Positions 1 through 5,529 of a stretch of DNA of 14,807 nt are shown here, piece after piece. Made by a program: the position numbers and the translations under genes. The notes beneath the pieces are model-generated. The model was not told the origin of the DNA, ran no database searches, and saw only the letters and a list, made by a program, of their open reading frames with translations. This DNA is from Oscillospiraceae bacterium (GTDB lineage: Bacteria > Bacillota_A > Clostridia > Oscillospirales > Oscillospiraceae), in NCBI GenBank assembly GCA_017408725.1, contig JAFQUA010000030.1, forward strand, positions 1 through 14,807. Reading direction: 5' to 3'. Position 1 is the first letter of the stretch. Each line of letters opens with the position of its first letter.

Positions 1-156
1 CAAATTTTTCGTACCCCCTTGACTTTTTAACCGAAAATTCATACTACTTAACTGTAAGTGTTTTATATGTGACATCATGTAATGCAAATTATGGTGGTGT
101 ACACATTTTATTTGTGAAGGAGGAATTACAGAAATCTACAAAAAGGAGGAAATCGT

Positions 157-369
157 ATGGATGGCAATAAGACCAAAAGTTTATTTTATTCTGCAGAAGA
201 AGTGATAGATATGCTGGGTCTGGGCAAAACCAAAGGGTATGCTTATCTGGACAAGGTTATGGCTGTAGGGAAACCTTTTGCTGTGATTCGTGTTGACAAG
301 TTGTACAGAGTACCTAAAGAGTCGTTTGATTCTTGGATCAGGCAACTGAATCAACCTGTACAAAACTGA
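157..369 (+). CDS. Small excisionase-like HTH DNA-binding protein
   Basis: This 70-residue protein has the layout of the excisionase/HTH_17 group. The segment around residues 10-35 (FYSAEEVIDMLGLGKTKGYAY) reads as a MerR-type winged helix-turn-helix, followed by a short wing and the RVPKESFDSWI ending typical of Xis-like proteins. The ATG is preceded by AAAAAGGAGG at good spacing. A second AGGAGG about 25 nt further upstream has no start codon near it. Such proteins either direct excision by a tyrosine recombinase or act as small transcription factors. No integrase lies within the 156 bases upstream or anywhere downstream, so a role in excision is unproven. The gene stands alone, with 135 bases of non-coding DNA after it. 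The fold call is fairly safe; the function is not. Confidence 0.75.
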   Translation: MDGNKTKSLFYSAEEVIDMLGLGKTKGYAYLDKVMAVGKPFAVIRVDKLYRVPKESFDSWIRQLNQPVQN

Positions 370-434
370 TTACAATGACTAAACCGCAAGTAAAACAAGT
401 GAACGCGATATTGCAATCTTTCTTTGGCGTTTTT

Positions 435-492
435 CTGTAATTAGGTAGAAAAATTCACAATTGCTTGGTAATATATGCATCAGTAATTACAG
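435..492 (+). repeat. Inverted repeat in the leader of the HAD gene
   Basis: CTGTAATTA (435-443) is matched by its exact reverse complement TAATTACAG (484-492), 40 nt apart. The right arm ends inside the AGGAGG ribosome binding site (491-496) of the gene that starts at 505. It could be a long-stem leader structure that occludes the ribosome, or a pair of protein half-sites, or chance in AT-rich DNA. The rest of 370-504 holds no convincing gene; a 21-codon ORF at 375-440 lacks a ribosome binding site. Confidence 0.35.
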
Positions 493-504
493 GAGGATTT
501 CGTA

Positions 505-1212
505 ATGCCCATTACAACTATCCTATTTGATCTGGATGGCACGTTGCTGCCAATGGATCAGGATGTTTTTATCAAGAAATATTTTGGTATGCTGGCGCAG
601 AAGCTGGCACCTTTTGGTTATGATCCGGAAAAGCTGATCCAGGCAGTATGGGCAGGCACGAAGGCTATGGTGATGAATGACGGCAAGGTTACCAATAAAG
701 ATGCTTTCTGGATCGCATGCGATACTACCCTTGGCTGTGCAGCAAGTAAGGATGCCGACATACATATGGACTTCTACCGGAACGAGTTTAACCAGGTGCA
801 GGAAGTTTGTGGCTTTGAGCCGATGGCAGCGCAGATCATACACTCGCTGAAAGACAGAGGATACCGCGTTGCGCTTGCTACAAACCCGCTGTTCCCGGCA
901 ATTGCCACACAGAACCGTATCCGCTGGGCGGGTTTACGACCGGAGGATTTTGAACTGTACACCACCTACGAAAACTCCCGCTACTGTAAACCCAATCTGG
1001 ACTACTACCGGGATATTCTGACCCAGCTGAATGTTAGTGCAGAAGAGTGCCTGATGGTCGGTAATGATGTGGGCGAGGATATGGTTACTGCCAACCTTGG
1101 TATGAAAGTCTTTCTGCTGACCGATTGTCTGATCAACCGAACCGGTGCGGACATTTCCCAGTATCCCCACGGCAGTTTTGCTGAATTGGCTGCATTTATT
1201 GAGATGATCTGA
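505..1212 (+). CDS. HAD-superfamily hydrolase (phosphoglycolate-phosphatase-like)
   Basis: This 235-residue protein carries all four HAD motifs. Motif I is FDLDGT, with the nucleophile D9 and acid/base D11. Motif II is the ATNP stretch after a beta strand. Motif III is the lysine of YCKPNLDYY, and motif IV is MVGNDVGEDM. A helical cap of about 70-80 residues sits between motifs I and II, as in subfamily I phosphatases such as phosphoglycolate phosphatase. It should dephosphorylate a small cytosolic metabolite, but the substrate cannot be read from sequence. The start is set by AGGAGG at 491-496. The gene appears monocistronic, ending at a strong hairpin before the convergent DUF308 gene. Confidence 0.9.
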   Translation: MPITTILFDLDGTLLPMDQDVFIKKYFGMLAQKLAPFGYDPEKLIQAVWAGTKAMVMNDGKVTNKDAFWIACDTTLGCAASKDADIHMDFYRNEFNQVQEVCGFEPMAAQIIHSLKDRGYRVALATNPLFPAIATQNRIRWAGLRPEDFELYTTYENSRYCKPNLDYYRDILTQLNVSAEECLMVGNDVGEDMVTANLGMKVFLLTDCLINRTGADISQYPHGSFAELAAFIEMI

Positions 1213-1228
1213 ATTTACCTAACATAGC

Positions 1229-1262
1229 GAATGCCCCTGCGTTATTGGACGCAGGGGCATTC
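1229..1262. terminator. Bidirectional hairpin between convergent genes
   Basis: GAATGCCCCTGCG (1229-1241) pairs perfectly with CGCAGGGGCATTC (1250-1262), giving a 13-bp GC-rich stem and an 8-nt loop. It sits between the ends of the HAD gene (plus) and the DUF308 gene (minus) and probably serves both. Neither side has a long U-tract, so efficiency is uncertain. Confidence 0.75.
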
Positions 1263-1287
1263 TGTATAGAAAGAGAGGAAAGGGGGA

Positions 1288-1821
1288 TTACTTCTTGCCG
1301 AAAATATATGTCAGAATATCCACGACCGCTTCCACAATCAAGGACACCGCAATGAAGGTCCACAGGATCGCCGTGGTGGAGAAGGGATTGCACAAAATCA
1401 AGATGGCAAAAGTAAGTGTCAGCACCGCACCGATCAAAGCAACGAACCAGTATTTCTGCTTCTGCCGGAGCATATCAAATGCCCACTGGATCTTACGAAT
1501 ACCGGTCATCAGTGTGACAACACCGTAAATAACTGTCAAAACCGGGAAGGTCGCGAAGAACCATTCGGATTTGAAGGCGCAGAACAGACCTGTAATCAGA
1601 AAGATCAGGCCTTTGACAAGGCTGCCTTGCTCGGCTGCTTCCTCCGGATCTTCCTTGAAATAGCGGATCGTATGCCGAAGGCCATTCAGCGCAAGGATAA
1701 TGCCCAGTGTGATAATAATGCCGGATGTAAAGCCGATAGGGTTGATGAGCAGCAGAATGCCCACAAGCAGTTCCGCAATGCACATCAAGAGATTGCCGGT
1801 GCTGCGTTTGAATTGTGACAT
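1288..1821 (-). CDS. DUF308/HdeD-like integral membrane protein
   Basis: This 177-residue protein is almost entirely hydrophobic. About six membrane segments come in pairs (for example LLMCIAELLVGILLLINP near the N-terminus and IGAVLTLTFAILILCNP near residue 130), separated by a charged loop around residues 57-66 (EDPEEAAEQG). The repeated pattern of a hydrophobic helix pair ending in NP is characteristic of the DUF308 family, whose best-known member HdeD is linked to acid resistance in E. coli. Biochemical function is unknown. AGGAGG lies 8 nt before the ATG on the minus strand. It diverges from the glycolipid operon at 1993, and its promoter carries the same operator as that operon, which suggests a membrane-homeostasis role (inference). 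Confidence 0.85.
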   Translation of the reverse strand: MSQFKRSTGNLLMCIAELLVGILLLINPIGFTSGIIITLGIILALNGLRHTIRYFKEDPEEAAEQGSLVKGLIFLITGLFCAFKSEWFFATFPVLTVIYGVVTLMTGIRKIQWAFDMLRQKQKYWFVALIGAVLTLTFAILILCNPFSTTAILWTFIAVSLIVEAVVDILTYIFGKK

Positions 1822-1851
1822 GGAATGTACCTCCTATAAATGGATATTTGA

Positions 1852-1880
1852 ATTGTAGAAACAAATCGGTCAAAAGTCAT
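1852..1880 (-). promoter_or_regulatory. Predicted promoter of the DUF308 gene
   Basis: On the minus strand the -10 box is TACAAT (1857-1852) and the weak -35 is ATGACT (1880-1875), with a 17-nt spacer. The -35 abuts the proximal half-site of the dyad at 1880-1905: TGTCCA ends exactly 23 nt before the -10. The ATG follows about 25 nt after the expected start of transcription. Confidence 0.55.
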
Positions 1881-1905
1881 TGGACAACCTCCCGTAACTG
1901 TCCAA
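1880..1905. promoter_or_regulatory. Operator A: perfect GGACA-N12-TGTCC dyad
   Basis: TTGGACA (1880-1886) and TGTCCAA (1899-1905) form a perfect 7-bp inverted repeat with a 12-nt spacer. It lies just upstream of the DUF308 promoter on the minus strand and upstream of operator B and the glycolipid promoter on the plus strand. The same dyad, with the same spacer length and the same TGTCCAAAAATG right flank, recurs at 5385-5416. From memory, the DhaS operator of Lactococcus lactis also has GGACA and TGTCC separated by 12 nt. Confidence 0.75.
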
Positions 1906-1910
1906 AAATG

Positions 1911-1933
1911 CGACACCTCACAGTAAGTGTCCG
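1911..1933. promoter_or_regulatory. Operator B: imperfect copy before the glycolipid operon
   Basis: CGACA (1911-1915) and TGTCCG (1928-1933) are separated by 12 nt. The left half matches the GGACA consensus at four of five bases and the right half is exact. The right half touches the -35 of the promoter at 1934-1962, and its end is 23 nt from the -10, the same distance as at operators A (minus strand) and D. Confidence 0.6.
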
Positions 1934-1962
1934 TTGTTTGTAGTGTGGTGCCCTTTTATACT
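1934..1962 (+). promoter_or_regulatory. Predicted promoter of the glycolipid operon
   Basis: TTGTTT (-35, 1934-1939) and TATACT (-10, 1957-1962) are separated by 17 nt. Transcription would start near 1969, giving a leader of about 24 nt that holds the AGGAGGTG ribosome binding site of the gene at 1993. Confidence 0.65.
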
Positions 1963-1992
1963 GAAGCCAACCTATTTTGAGGAGGTGCGCAT

Positions 1993-3006
1993 ATGGGCGA
2001 TGCTTTTTCCAGGATACTGATCCAAACCACCGTGCGGAAGGCAATTCGGGATATTCGGGAGACTCCCCAGCGAAGCACAAGAAATTTGATCGATATGGCG
2101 CTGCATTTTTCTAACGGCCGGTTCCAGCAGGAATTTTTCCAGATGGCGCAGAAGATGCTCTCCGACGAGCGCAGCGCTTACTATACCCTTTTGCAGGATC
2201 TTGCAACCCATGTAGACGAGGAAAAGCTGCTGACCTTCGGCATGAATGTTGGCTATAACAGTGCCACCTTTGGTGCCAAGCGGATTCGTCAACTGGAGGA
2301 AACCGACGGCTATAACATCCCCTGGACACTGTGCCTGGAGCTGAACCGTGCAAGCTTTGCCGGGCAGGAGGAGCGCTATCATACACTGATCGAGGCTGGA
2401 GAAGAGATGGGTATCTTTACATGGATGCTGTTTTCTCATTCCTGCGCTGCAGACTGCATAGAACTTGCAGTCCGCCATCCAAACAGCGCTTTTGTTCTTT
2501 TCTGCGACCATGGAGAGATCAACTGGCCCCTTATAGACTGTGCATCCGATTTGAACAATTTGATGTTAGCCGTCCCTATGGACGAAAATGCAGAACTCAC
2601 CTGCGATCTGTTACGGGAAGCAGGTATCTTATACAGCGTTTACACCTTCTATGGAGAGGACGACTTGAAGCGCATCCAAAGCGGAGACCTGTTTTGTGAT
2701 ATGGAACAGCTGCACCCGGTATTTTCTGCGTTTATCCCCAAACCGGGTTGTCCGCAGAGTGTACAAATGCTTGCTTATGAAGCAATCCACGCAGCCCGGA
2801 TGGCGCAGACCCATGCAACCATGCTTTGGGAGCTGCAAAGAGATTGTATGGTTGTTGACAGAATCATTTCCGGTGATGGCTGCTGGGCAGGCTTTGATGC
2901 AGAGGGTATGTTCCACGGTATTGACGAAAACGGAAAAAAACAGACTTTCACCGTTACAGATCCTTCTCTGGAAGCCTTGTTCAAGCAGGCATTTCCAAAA
3001 GAATAA
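1993..3006 (+). CDS. Degenerate radical-SAM-like protein, likely pseudoenzyme
   Basis: This 337-residue protein is the first gene of the glycolipid operon, with an AGGAGGTG site before its ATG. It does not match a named enzyme, but its pattern follows the clostridial radical-SAM group from memory: a helical N-terminus (about 1-100), then YNIPWTLCLELN (about 107-118, normally IPW followed by the cluster loop), then LIEAGEEMGIFTWML (132-146, normally ending in GGEPL), then HPNSAFVLFCDHGEI (162-176, normally with TNG). The CxxxCxxC loop is missing, as if deleted, and SHSC replaces GGEP. It therefore should not bind the usual 4Fe-4S cluster. It may be a scaffold or regulatory partner of the two following genes. 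The family link is inferred by eye; a different TIM-barrel origin is possible. It ends 19 nt before the next gene. Confidence 0.6.
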   Translation: MGDAFSRILIQTTVRKAIRDIRETPQRSTRNLIDMALHFSNGRFQQEFFQMAQKMLSDERSAYYTLLQDLATHVDEEKLLTFGMNVGYNSATFGAKRIRQLEETDGYNIPWTLCLELNRASFAGQEERYHTLIEAGEEMGIFTWMLFSHSCAADCIELAVRHPNSAFVLFCDHGEINWPLIDCASDLNNLMLAVPMDENAELTCDLLREAGILYSVYTFYGEDDLKRIQSGDLFCDMEQLHPVFSAFIPKPGCPQSVQMLAYEAIHAARMAQTHATMLWELQRDCMVVDRIISGDGCWAGFDAEGMFHGIDENGKKQTFTVTDPSLEALFKQAFPKE

Positions 3007-3025
3007 AAAGCGTGGGGGTTGGGTC

Positions 3026-3517
3026 ATGAAAGGATTGCTAAACTGCGGAATCTACTTTGCGCTCACCGGAGTGCTGGGTTTTCTGGCAGGCAGAGCAGCA
3101 CCGAAGCATTGGTTTCGCTATGACCGTTTCCCGTACAGAAGCTTTGATTTTGAACAGGGCGGCAAGCTGTATGATAAGCTGAGGATCAAAAAATGGCTCA
3201 CCAAAGTGCCGGATATGAGCCGCATTTTCCCCGGCATGCCTGCCAAAAAGATCACCGGAAAACCAACGCAGGAAAGCTTAGGCGTGATGCTGCGGGAGAC
3301 CTGCGTGGCAGAGTGCACCCATGGGATATTGAATGTGACCGGGCTTGGCTGCTTTCTAATTTGGGACAGCGACTGGTGCATCATACTTTATGGAGCCTAT
3401 GTGATTCTGGGAAATCTACCCTATATGATCATTCAGCGGCACACCCGTCCAAGATTGGTGCGGATTCTGCACCGATGTGAATCCAAGCAGAAAGAGGAAC
3501 CCAAATGCGTTTGCTGA
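3026..3517 (+). CDS. CrtO-like glycosyl-carotenoid/glycolipid acyltransferase family protein
   Basis: This 163-residue membrane protein starts at the ATG preceded by GTGGGGGTTGGG, a weak ribosome binding site, 19 nt after the previous gene; the open frame extends further upstream but overlaps that gene. It has an N-terminal membrane segment (about 4-22), then WFRYDRFPYRSFDFEQGG and KLYDKLRIKKW (29-57), then VPDMSRIFPGMPAK, and two more membrane segments (about 95-135) before GNLPYMIIQRHTRPR. The RFP...GxxYxKLxIKKW pattern is the signature I associate with the CrtO family (glycosyl-4,4'-diaponeurosporenoate acyltransferase of staphyloxanthin synthesis). No carotenoid genes are present, so the acceptor is more likely a glycolipid made by the next gene, which it overlaps by 13 nt (inference). 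Confidence 0.7.
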   Translation: MKGLLNCGIYFALTGVLGFLAGRAAPKHWFRYDRFPYRSFDFEQGGKLYDKLRIKKWLTKVPDMSRIFPGMPAKKITGKPTQESLGVMLRETCVAECTHGILNVTGLGCFLIWDSDWCIILYGAYVILGNLPYMIIQRHTRPRLVRILHRCESKQKEEPKCVC

Positions 3518-4611
3518 TACTCAGCTGTAATACCGGCCAGGGGCATAACTCCTGCGCCAACGCGGTGAAATCCTATTTTGAGCAGCAGGGTGACACCTGC
3601 GACATTGCCGATGCACTCGGTTTTATTTCCGAAAAAGCATCCAAATTTATTTCTGGTTGGCACAGCAGACTTTACCGCCATGCGCCAACGGTATTTGATA
3701 AAGGCTATAAATATATCGAAAAGCATACCGGTTTGATTGCTGAGGATTCTGCTGCATACAATTTGCTGACCTCCGGTGCGGAAGAATTGCGTACCTTTAT
3801 TCAGGCGGGTAACTACGATGCTGTGCTATGCGTCCACATTTTTGCCGGTTTGCTCATTTCCAAGATGATGACACAGTATCTACTGCCTATCCGTACCGGC
3901 CTGTTGGCAACGGACTATACCTGCAGCCCCGGATTTGGAAGCTGCAATATGGATCATTATTTCATTCCGGATGAATCCCTGCGTGGTGGATTTGTTACAG
4001 CCGGAGTGCCGGGGAATCGCATCATCGCTTCTGGTATCCCGGTACGCGCAGAGTTTTTGGAAAGGCGGAGAAAAACCTGGGCAAAGAAACAACTTGGAGT
4101 TTGCACTGCGCATAACCACATTCTTATGATGTGCGGCAGCATGGGGTGCGGACCGATGGAAGAGGTTGCAGCACTTTTGGCTGAAAGTATGGATGCAAAC
4201 ACAGAACTGAGCATCATTTGCGGCACCAACGAAAAGCTGCAAAAGAGCCTGCGTAAGGCCCTGCGATCCTATTCCACTGTGCATATCCATGGATTTGTGA
4301 AAGAGATCCCATTGATGATGGATAGCGCGGATCTGTTTCTTACCAAGCCTGGTGGTATCAGCGTGTCGGAAGCGGCTGTGAAACGGTTACCCATGGTGTT
4401 GATCGATGCGGTGTCCGGCTGCGAATCCGGCAATCAGAAGTTCTTTTTGGAGAAGGGTGCAGCAAAAACAGCGGATACCCCGGAAGCGCTGGCCGCTTTG
4501 TGCGTGGAGCTTCTGAAGGATAAACCCCGGCTTTCCCAAATGGCAGAAAACTACGGTGGTTTATCTCGGCGGGACGCGTCTGCTGTGATCTATCAATATA
4601 TAACCCAATGA
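3505..4611 (+). CDS. MGDG-synthase/UgtP-like processive glycolipid glycosyltransferase
   Basis: This 368-residue GT-B enzyme belongs to the GT28 family of MGDG synthases and UgtP-type diacylglycerol glucosyltransferases. The N-terminus MRLLILSCNTGQGHN (1-14) carries the GxGH motif that opens the acceptor-binding domain. HIFAGLLISK (about 111-120) and ATDY (135-138) follow. The C-terminal donor domain has CGSMGCG (210-216) and the KPGGISVSEA stretch (281-290), where the nucleotide sugar binds, then NQKFFLEKGAA. It should transfer sugar from a UDP-sugar to diacylglycerol at the inner face of the membrane; which sugar is not readable. Length fits the family (about 370-400). The start overlaps the preceding CrtO-like gene by 13 nt, implying translational coupling. 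It is the last gene of its operon. Confidence 0.9.
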   Translation: MRLLILSCNTGQGHNSCANAVKSYFEQQGDTCDIADALGFISEKASKFISGWHSRLYRHAPTVFDKGYKYIEKHTGLIAEDSAAYNLLTSGAEELRTFIQAGNYDAVLCVHIFAGLLISKMMTQYLLPIRTGLLATDYTCSPGFGSCNMDHYFIPDESLRGGFVTAGVPGNRIIASGIPVRAEFLERRRKTWAKKQLGVCTAHNHILMMCGSMGCGPMEEVAALLAESMDANTELSIICGTNEKLQKSLRKALRSYSTVHIHGFVKEIPLMMDSADLFLTKPGGISVSEAAVKRLPMVLIDAVSGCESGNQKFFLEKGAAKTADTPEALAALCVELLKDKPRLSQMAENYGGLSRRDASAVIYQYITQ

Positions 4612-4614
4612 GTA

Positions 4615-4643
4615 AGGCGGCAGATCTTTAAGAACCGCCGCCT
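4615..4643. terminator. Convergent hairpin between glycosyltransferase and tetR
   Basis: AGGCGGC (4615-4621) pairs with GCCGCCT (4637-4643), a 7-bp GC-rich stem with a 15-nt loop. It lies 3 nt after the stop of the glycosyltransferase gene and 4 nt before the end of the minus-strand regulator gene. A short T-run (CCTTTTTC) follows on the plus strand. Confidence 0.55.
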
Positions 4644-4647
4644 ATGC

Positions 4648-5196
4648 TTATTCCTTTTTCATATCCTCGTAGATCGTGATCGTTGCGCGCTCTACCACAT
4701 TGCGGATGATGGATACAAACTGCTCTGCCGGAATACAGTCCTTGTCCAAAAGCCATCGGAGTATGGCGCACACGATTCCGTCAGCAAAGAAGTTCGCGCC
4801 GATTTGGTGAACATCTCCCGGGCCAACCAAATCTTCCATTCTGTTCTGCAGCAGAGGGAGCAGGAATTCCCGGAAATGCTCTGGCAGAGAGTTCTGACCC
4901 TGAACCTGAAATACTTTGTAGTAATAGCTTCTGTTGTCGTACAGATAGTGACAGATCCGTTCGACTACATCCCACCGGTCATTGGGATGACGGTCACGAA
5001 GAAGTGTGATTACTTCCGTGTCGAAGATCCAGTTGGCAAGGTCGTACTTGTCTTTGAAATGATAATAGAAGCTTTTGCGGTTCATATCGCATATTTCACA
5101 AATATCCGCAACACTGATCTTTTTGAAAGAGGTATCCTCCAGCAGCTTCTTCAGTGCCGAAGCCAATGCTTTTTTTGTAATATTGGAATCTGCCAT
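4648..5196 (-). CDS. TetR-family transcriptional regulator, DhaS-like
   Basis: This is a 182-residue TetR regulator. The N-terminal DNA-binding domain has ISVADICEICDMNRKSFYYH (about 27-46), the helix-turn-helix with the NRKSFYYHF recognition helix, followed by KDKYDLANWIF, as in the DhaS subgroup. The C-terminal region (about 60-180) is a helical ligand/dimer domain resembling TetR_C_8. I start it at the ATG preceded by TAAGGAGG with 9-nt spacing, because a longer upstream frame would run into the terminator hairpin. DhaS of L. lactis is an unusual TetR protein that activates transcription. The GGACA-N12-TGTCC dyads at four sites nearby match its operator as I remember it, making this gene the prime candidate regulator of both flanking operons. 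Its leader holds a probable Mn2+ riboswitch. No kinase-like partner (DhaQ) is present. Confidence 0.88.
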   Translation of the reverse strand: MADSNITKKALASALKKLLEDTSFKKISVADICEICDMNRKSFYYHFKDKYDLANWIFDTEVITLLRDRHPNDRWDVVERICHYLYDNRSYYYKVFQVQGQNSLPEHFREFLLPLLQNRMEDLVGPGDVHQIGANFFADGIVCAILRWLLDKDCIPAEQFVSIIRNVVERATITIYEDMKKE

Positions 5197-5217
5197 AGAA
5201 ACACGCCTCCTTAAAAT

Positions 5218-5260
5218 AAAAAAGACGAAACTCACCTGCCGATCGCAGATAAGTCTCGTC
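5218..5260 (-). terminator. Intrinsic terminator in the tetR leader (riboswitch expression platform)
   Basis: On the minus strand GACGAGACTTATCTG (5260-5246) pairs along its whole length with CAGGTGAGTTTCGTC (5238-5224), using three G-U wobbles and a 7-nt loop. TTTTTT (5223-5218) follows. The wobbles form only in the minus-strand RNA; on the plus strand they become mismatches, which fixes the orientation. It lies 22 nt before the tetR start. The 5' arm overlaps the 3' side of the aptamer, so folding of one excludes the other. Confidence 0.85.
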
Positions 5261-5333
5261 AATTAAGGTGATACCAGGAATTCTCCAGTATGTTGATATC
5301 CCGCACAAAAGTGCCGACTACTCCCTTATTTGG
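5248..5333 (-). promoter_or_regulatory. yybP-ykoY-type (Mn2+-sensing) riboswitch aptamer
   Basis: The minus-strand RNA shows the conserved parts of this family in order. P1 is ATAAG (5329-5325) with CTTAT (5253-5249). GGGAGTAG (5325-5318) is the first conserved junction strand. A short hairpin GCAC-TTTT-GTGC (5314-5303) follows. GATA (5300-5297) pairs with TATC (5273-5270) and flanks TCAACATAC (5296-5288), the conserved metal-site loop. GACGAGAC (5260-5253) closes the core. The 3' strand of P1 is shared with the 5' arm of the terminator, so ligand binding should block termination, the ON logic known for Mn2+ riboswitches of this type. I could not run a covariance model; the motif order and the overlap make the call strong. 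Confidence 0.8.
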
Positions 5334-5337
5334 CTTT

Positions 5338-5366
5338 ATTATACAGGAAAAAAACAGGGATTTCTA
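5338..5366 (-). promoter_or_regulatory. Predicted promoter of tetR
   Basis: A perfect TATAAT -10 box lies at 5343-5338 on the minus strand. The -35 position (5366-5361, TAGAAA at a 17-nt spacer) is poor. Transcription would start near 5331, at the first bases of riboswitch P1. Operator C lies 18 nt upstream of the -35 position. Confidence 0.55.
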
Positions 5367-5384
5367 TGAATGAACTGTAAATTC

Positions 5385-5416
5385 TTTTTGGACAAAATGG
5401 GGAAAATGTCCAAAAA
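5385..5416. promoter_or_regulatory. Operator C: perfect GGACA-N12-TGTCC dyad between tetR and the ATPase operon
   Basis: TTTTTGGACA (5385-5394) and TGTCCAAAAA (5407-5416) form a perfect 10-bp inverted repeat with a 12-nt spacer. Its core is identical to operator A. Its half-site is 45 nt from the tetR -10 on the minus strand, about two helical turns further than the 23 nt seen at the other three promoters. It may serve autoregulation or cooperative binding with operator D. Confidence 0.75.
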
Positions 5417-5447
5417 TGTAACAGTTTTTCTTCTGCGAGGAAAAGTG

Positions 5448-5469
5448 GGACAATCCTCCAAAGTGTCCG
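5448..5469. promoter_or_regulatory. Operator D: GGACA-N11-TGTCC dyad at the ATPase promoter
   Basis: GGACA (5448-5452) and TGTCCG (5464-5469) are separated by 11 nt, one fewer than the other sites. The TGTCCG half-site abuts the -35 position and lies exactly 23 nt before the -10, matching operator B at the glycolipid operon. Confidence 0.6.
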
Positions 5470-5498
5470 ATGAATTTCTGATTCAGCGCCCATATAAT
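5470..5498 (+). promoter_or_regulatory. Predicted promoter of the ATPase/phospholipid operon
   Basis: TATAAT (-10, 5493-5498) stands 17 nt after ATGAAT (5470-5475), a poor -35. A consensus -10 with a weak -35 next to an operator half-site is typical of an activated promoter. Transcription would begin near 5505, after the ATG at 5503, which therefore cannot be the start of the ATPase. Confidence 0.65.
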
Positions 5499-5529
5499 CT
5501 TCATGATAGCACTAAAAATAGGAGTGAAT

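Noticed and set aside
1..156. Promoter for the excisionase-like gene (TTGACT at 19-24)
   Set aside because: No convincing -10 lies 16-18 nt downstream; the closest match (CATACT at 40-45) has a 15-nt spacer. I do not call it.
375..440. 21-codon ORF after the excisionase-like gene, possible integrase remnant
   Set aside because: No ribosome binding site precedes it and the short peptide shows no recognisable integrase motif.
2696..3025. N-terminal extension of the CrtO-like protein
   Set aside because: The extended frame overlaps the radical-SAM-like gene for over 300 bases and does not match the family; the domain begins at the ATG at 3026.
5218..5260. Plus-strand hairpin as a leader or terminator element of the ATPase operon
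   Set aside because: Three positions are mismatched on the plus strand but become G-U pairs on the minus strand, and the T-tract follows only on the minus strand.
5197..5262. Longer N-terminus for the TetR protein
   Set aside because: The 22 extra codons would cover the ribosome binding site, the T-tract and the terminator hairpin. The ATG at 5196 has TAAGGAGG at 9 nt.
5503..5529. Upstream ATG as start of the ATPase
   Set aside because: It has no ribosome binding site and lies at or before the expected transcription start set by TATAAT at 5493-5498. AGGAG precedes the ATG at 5530.
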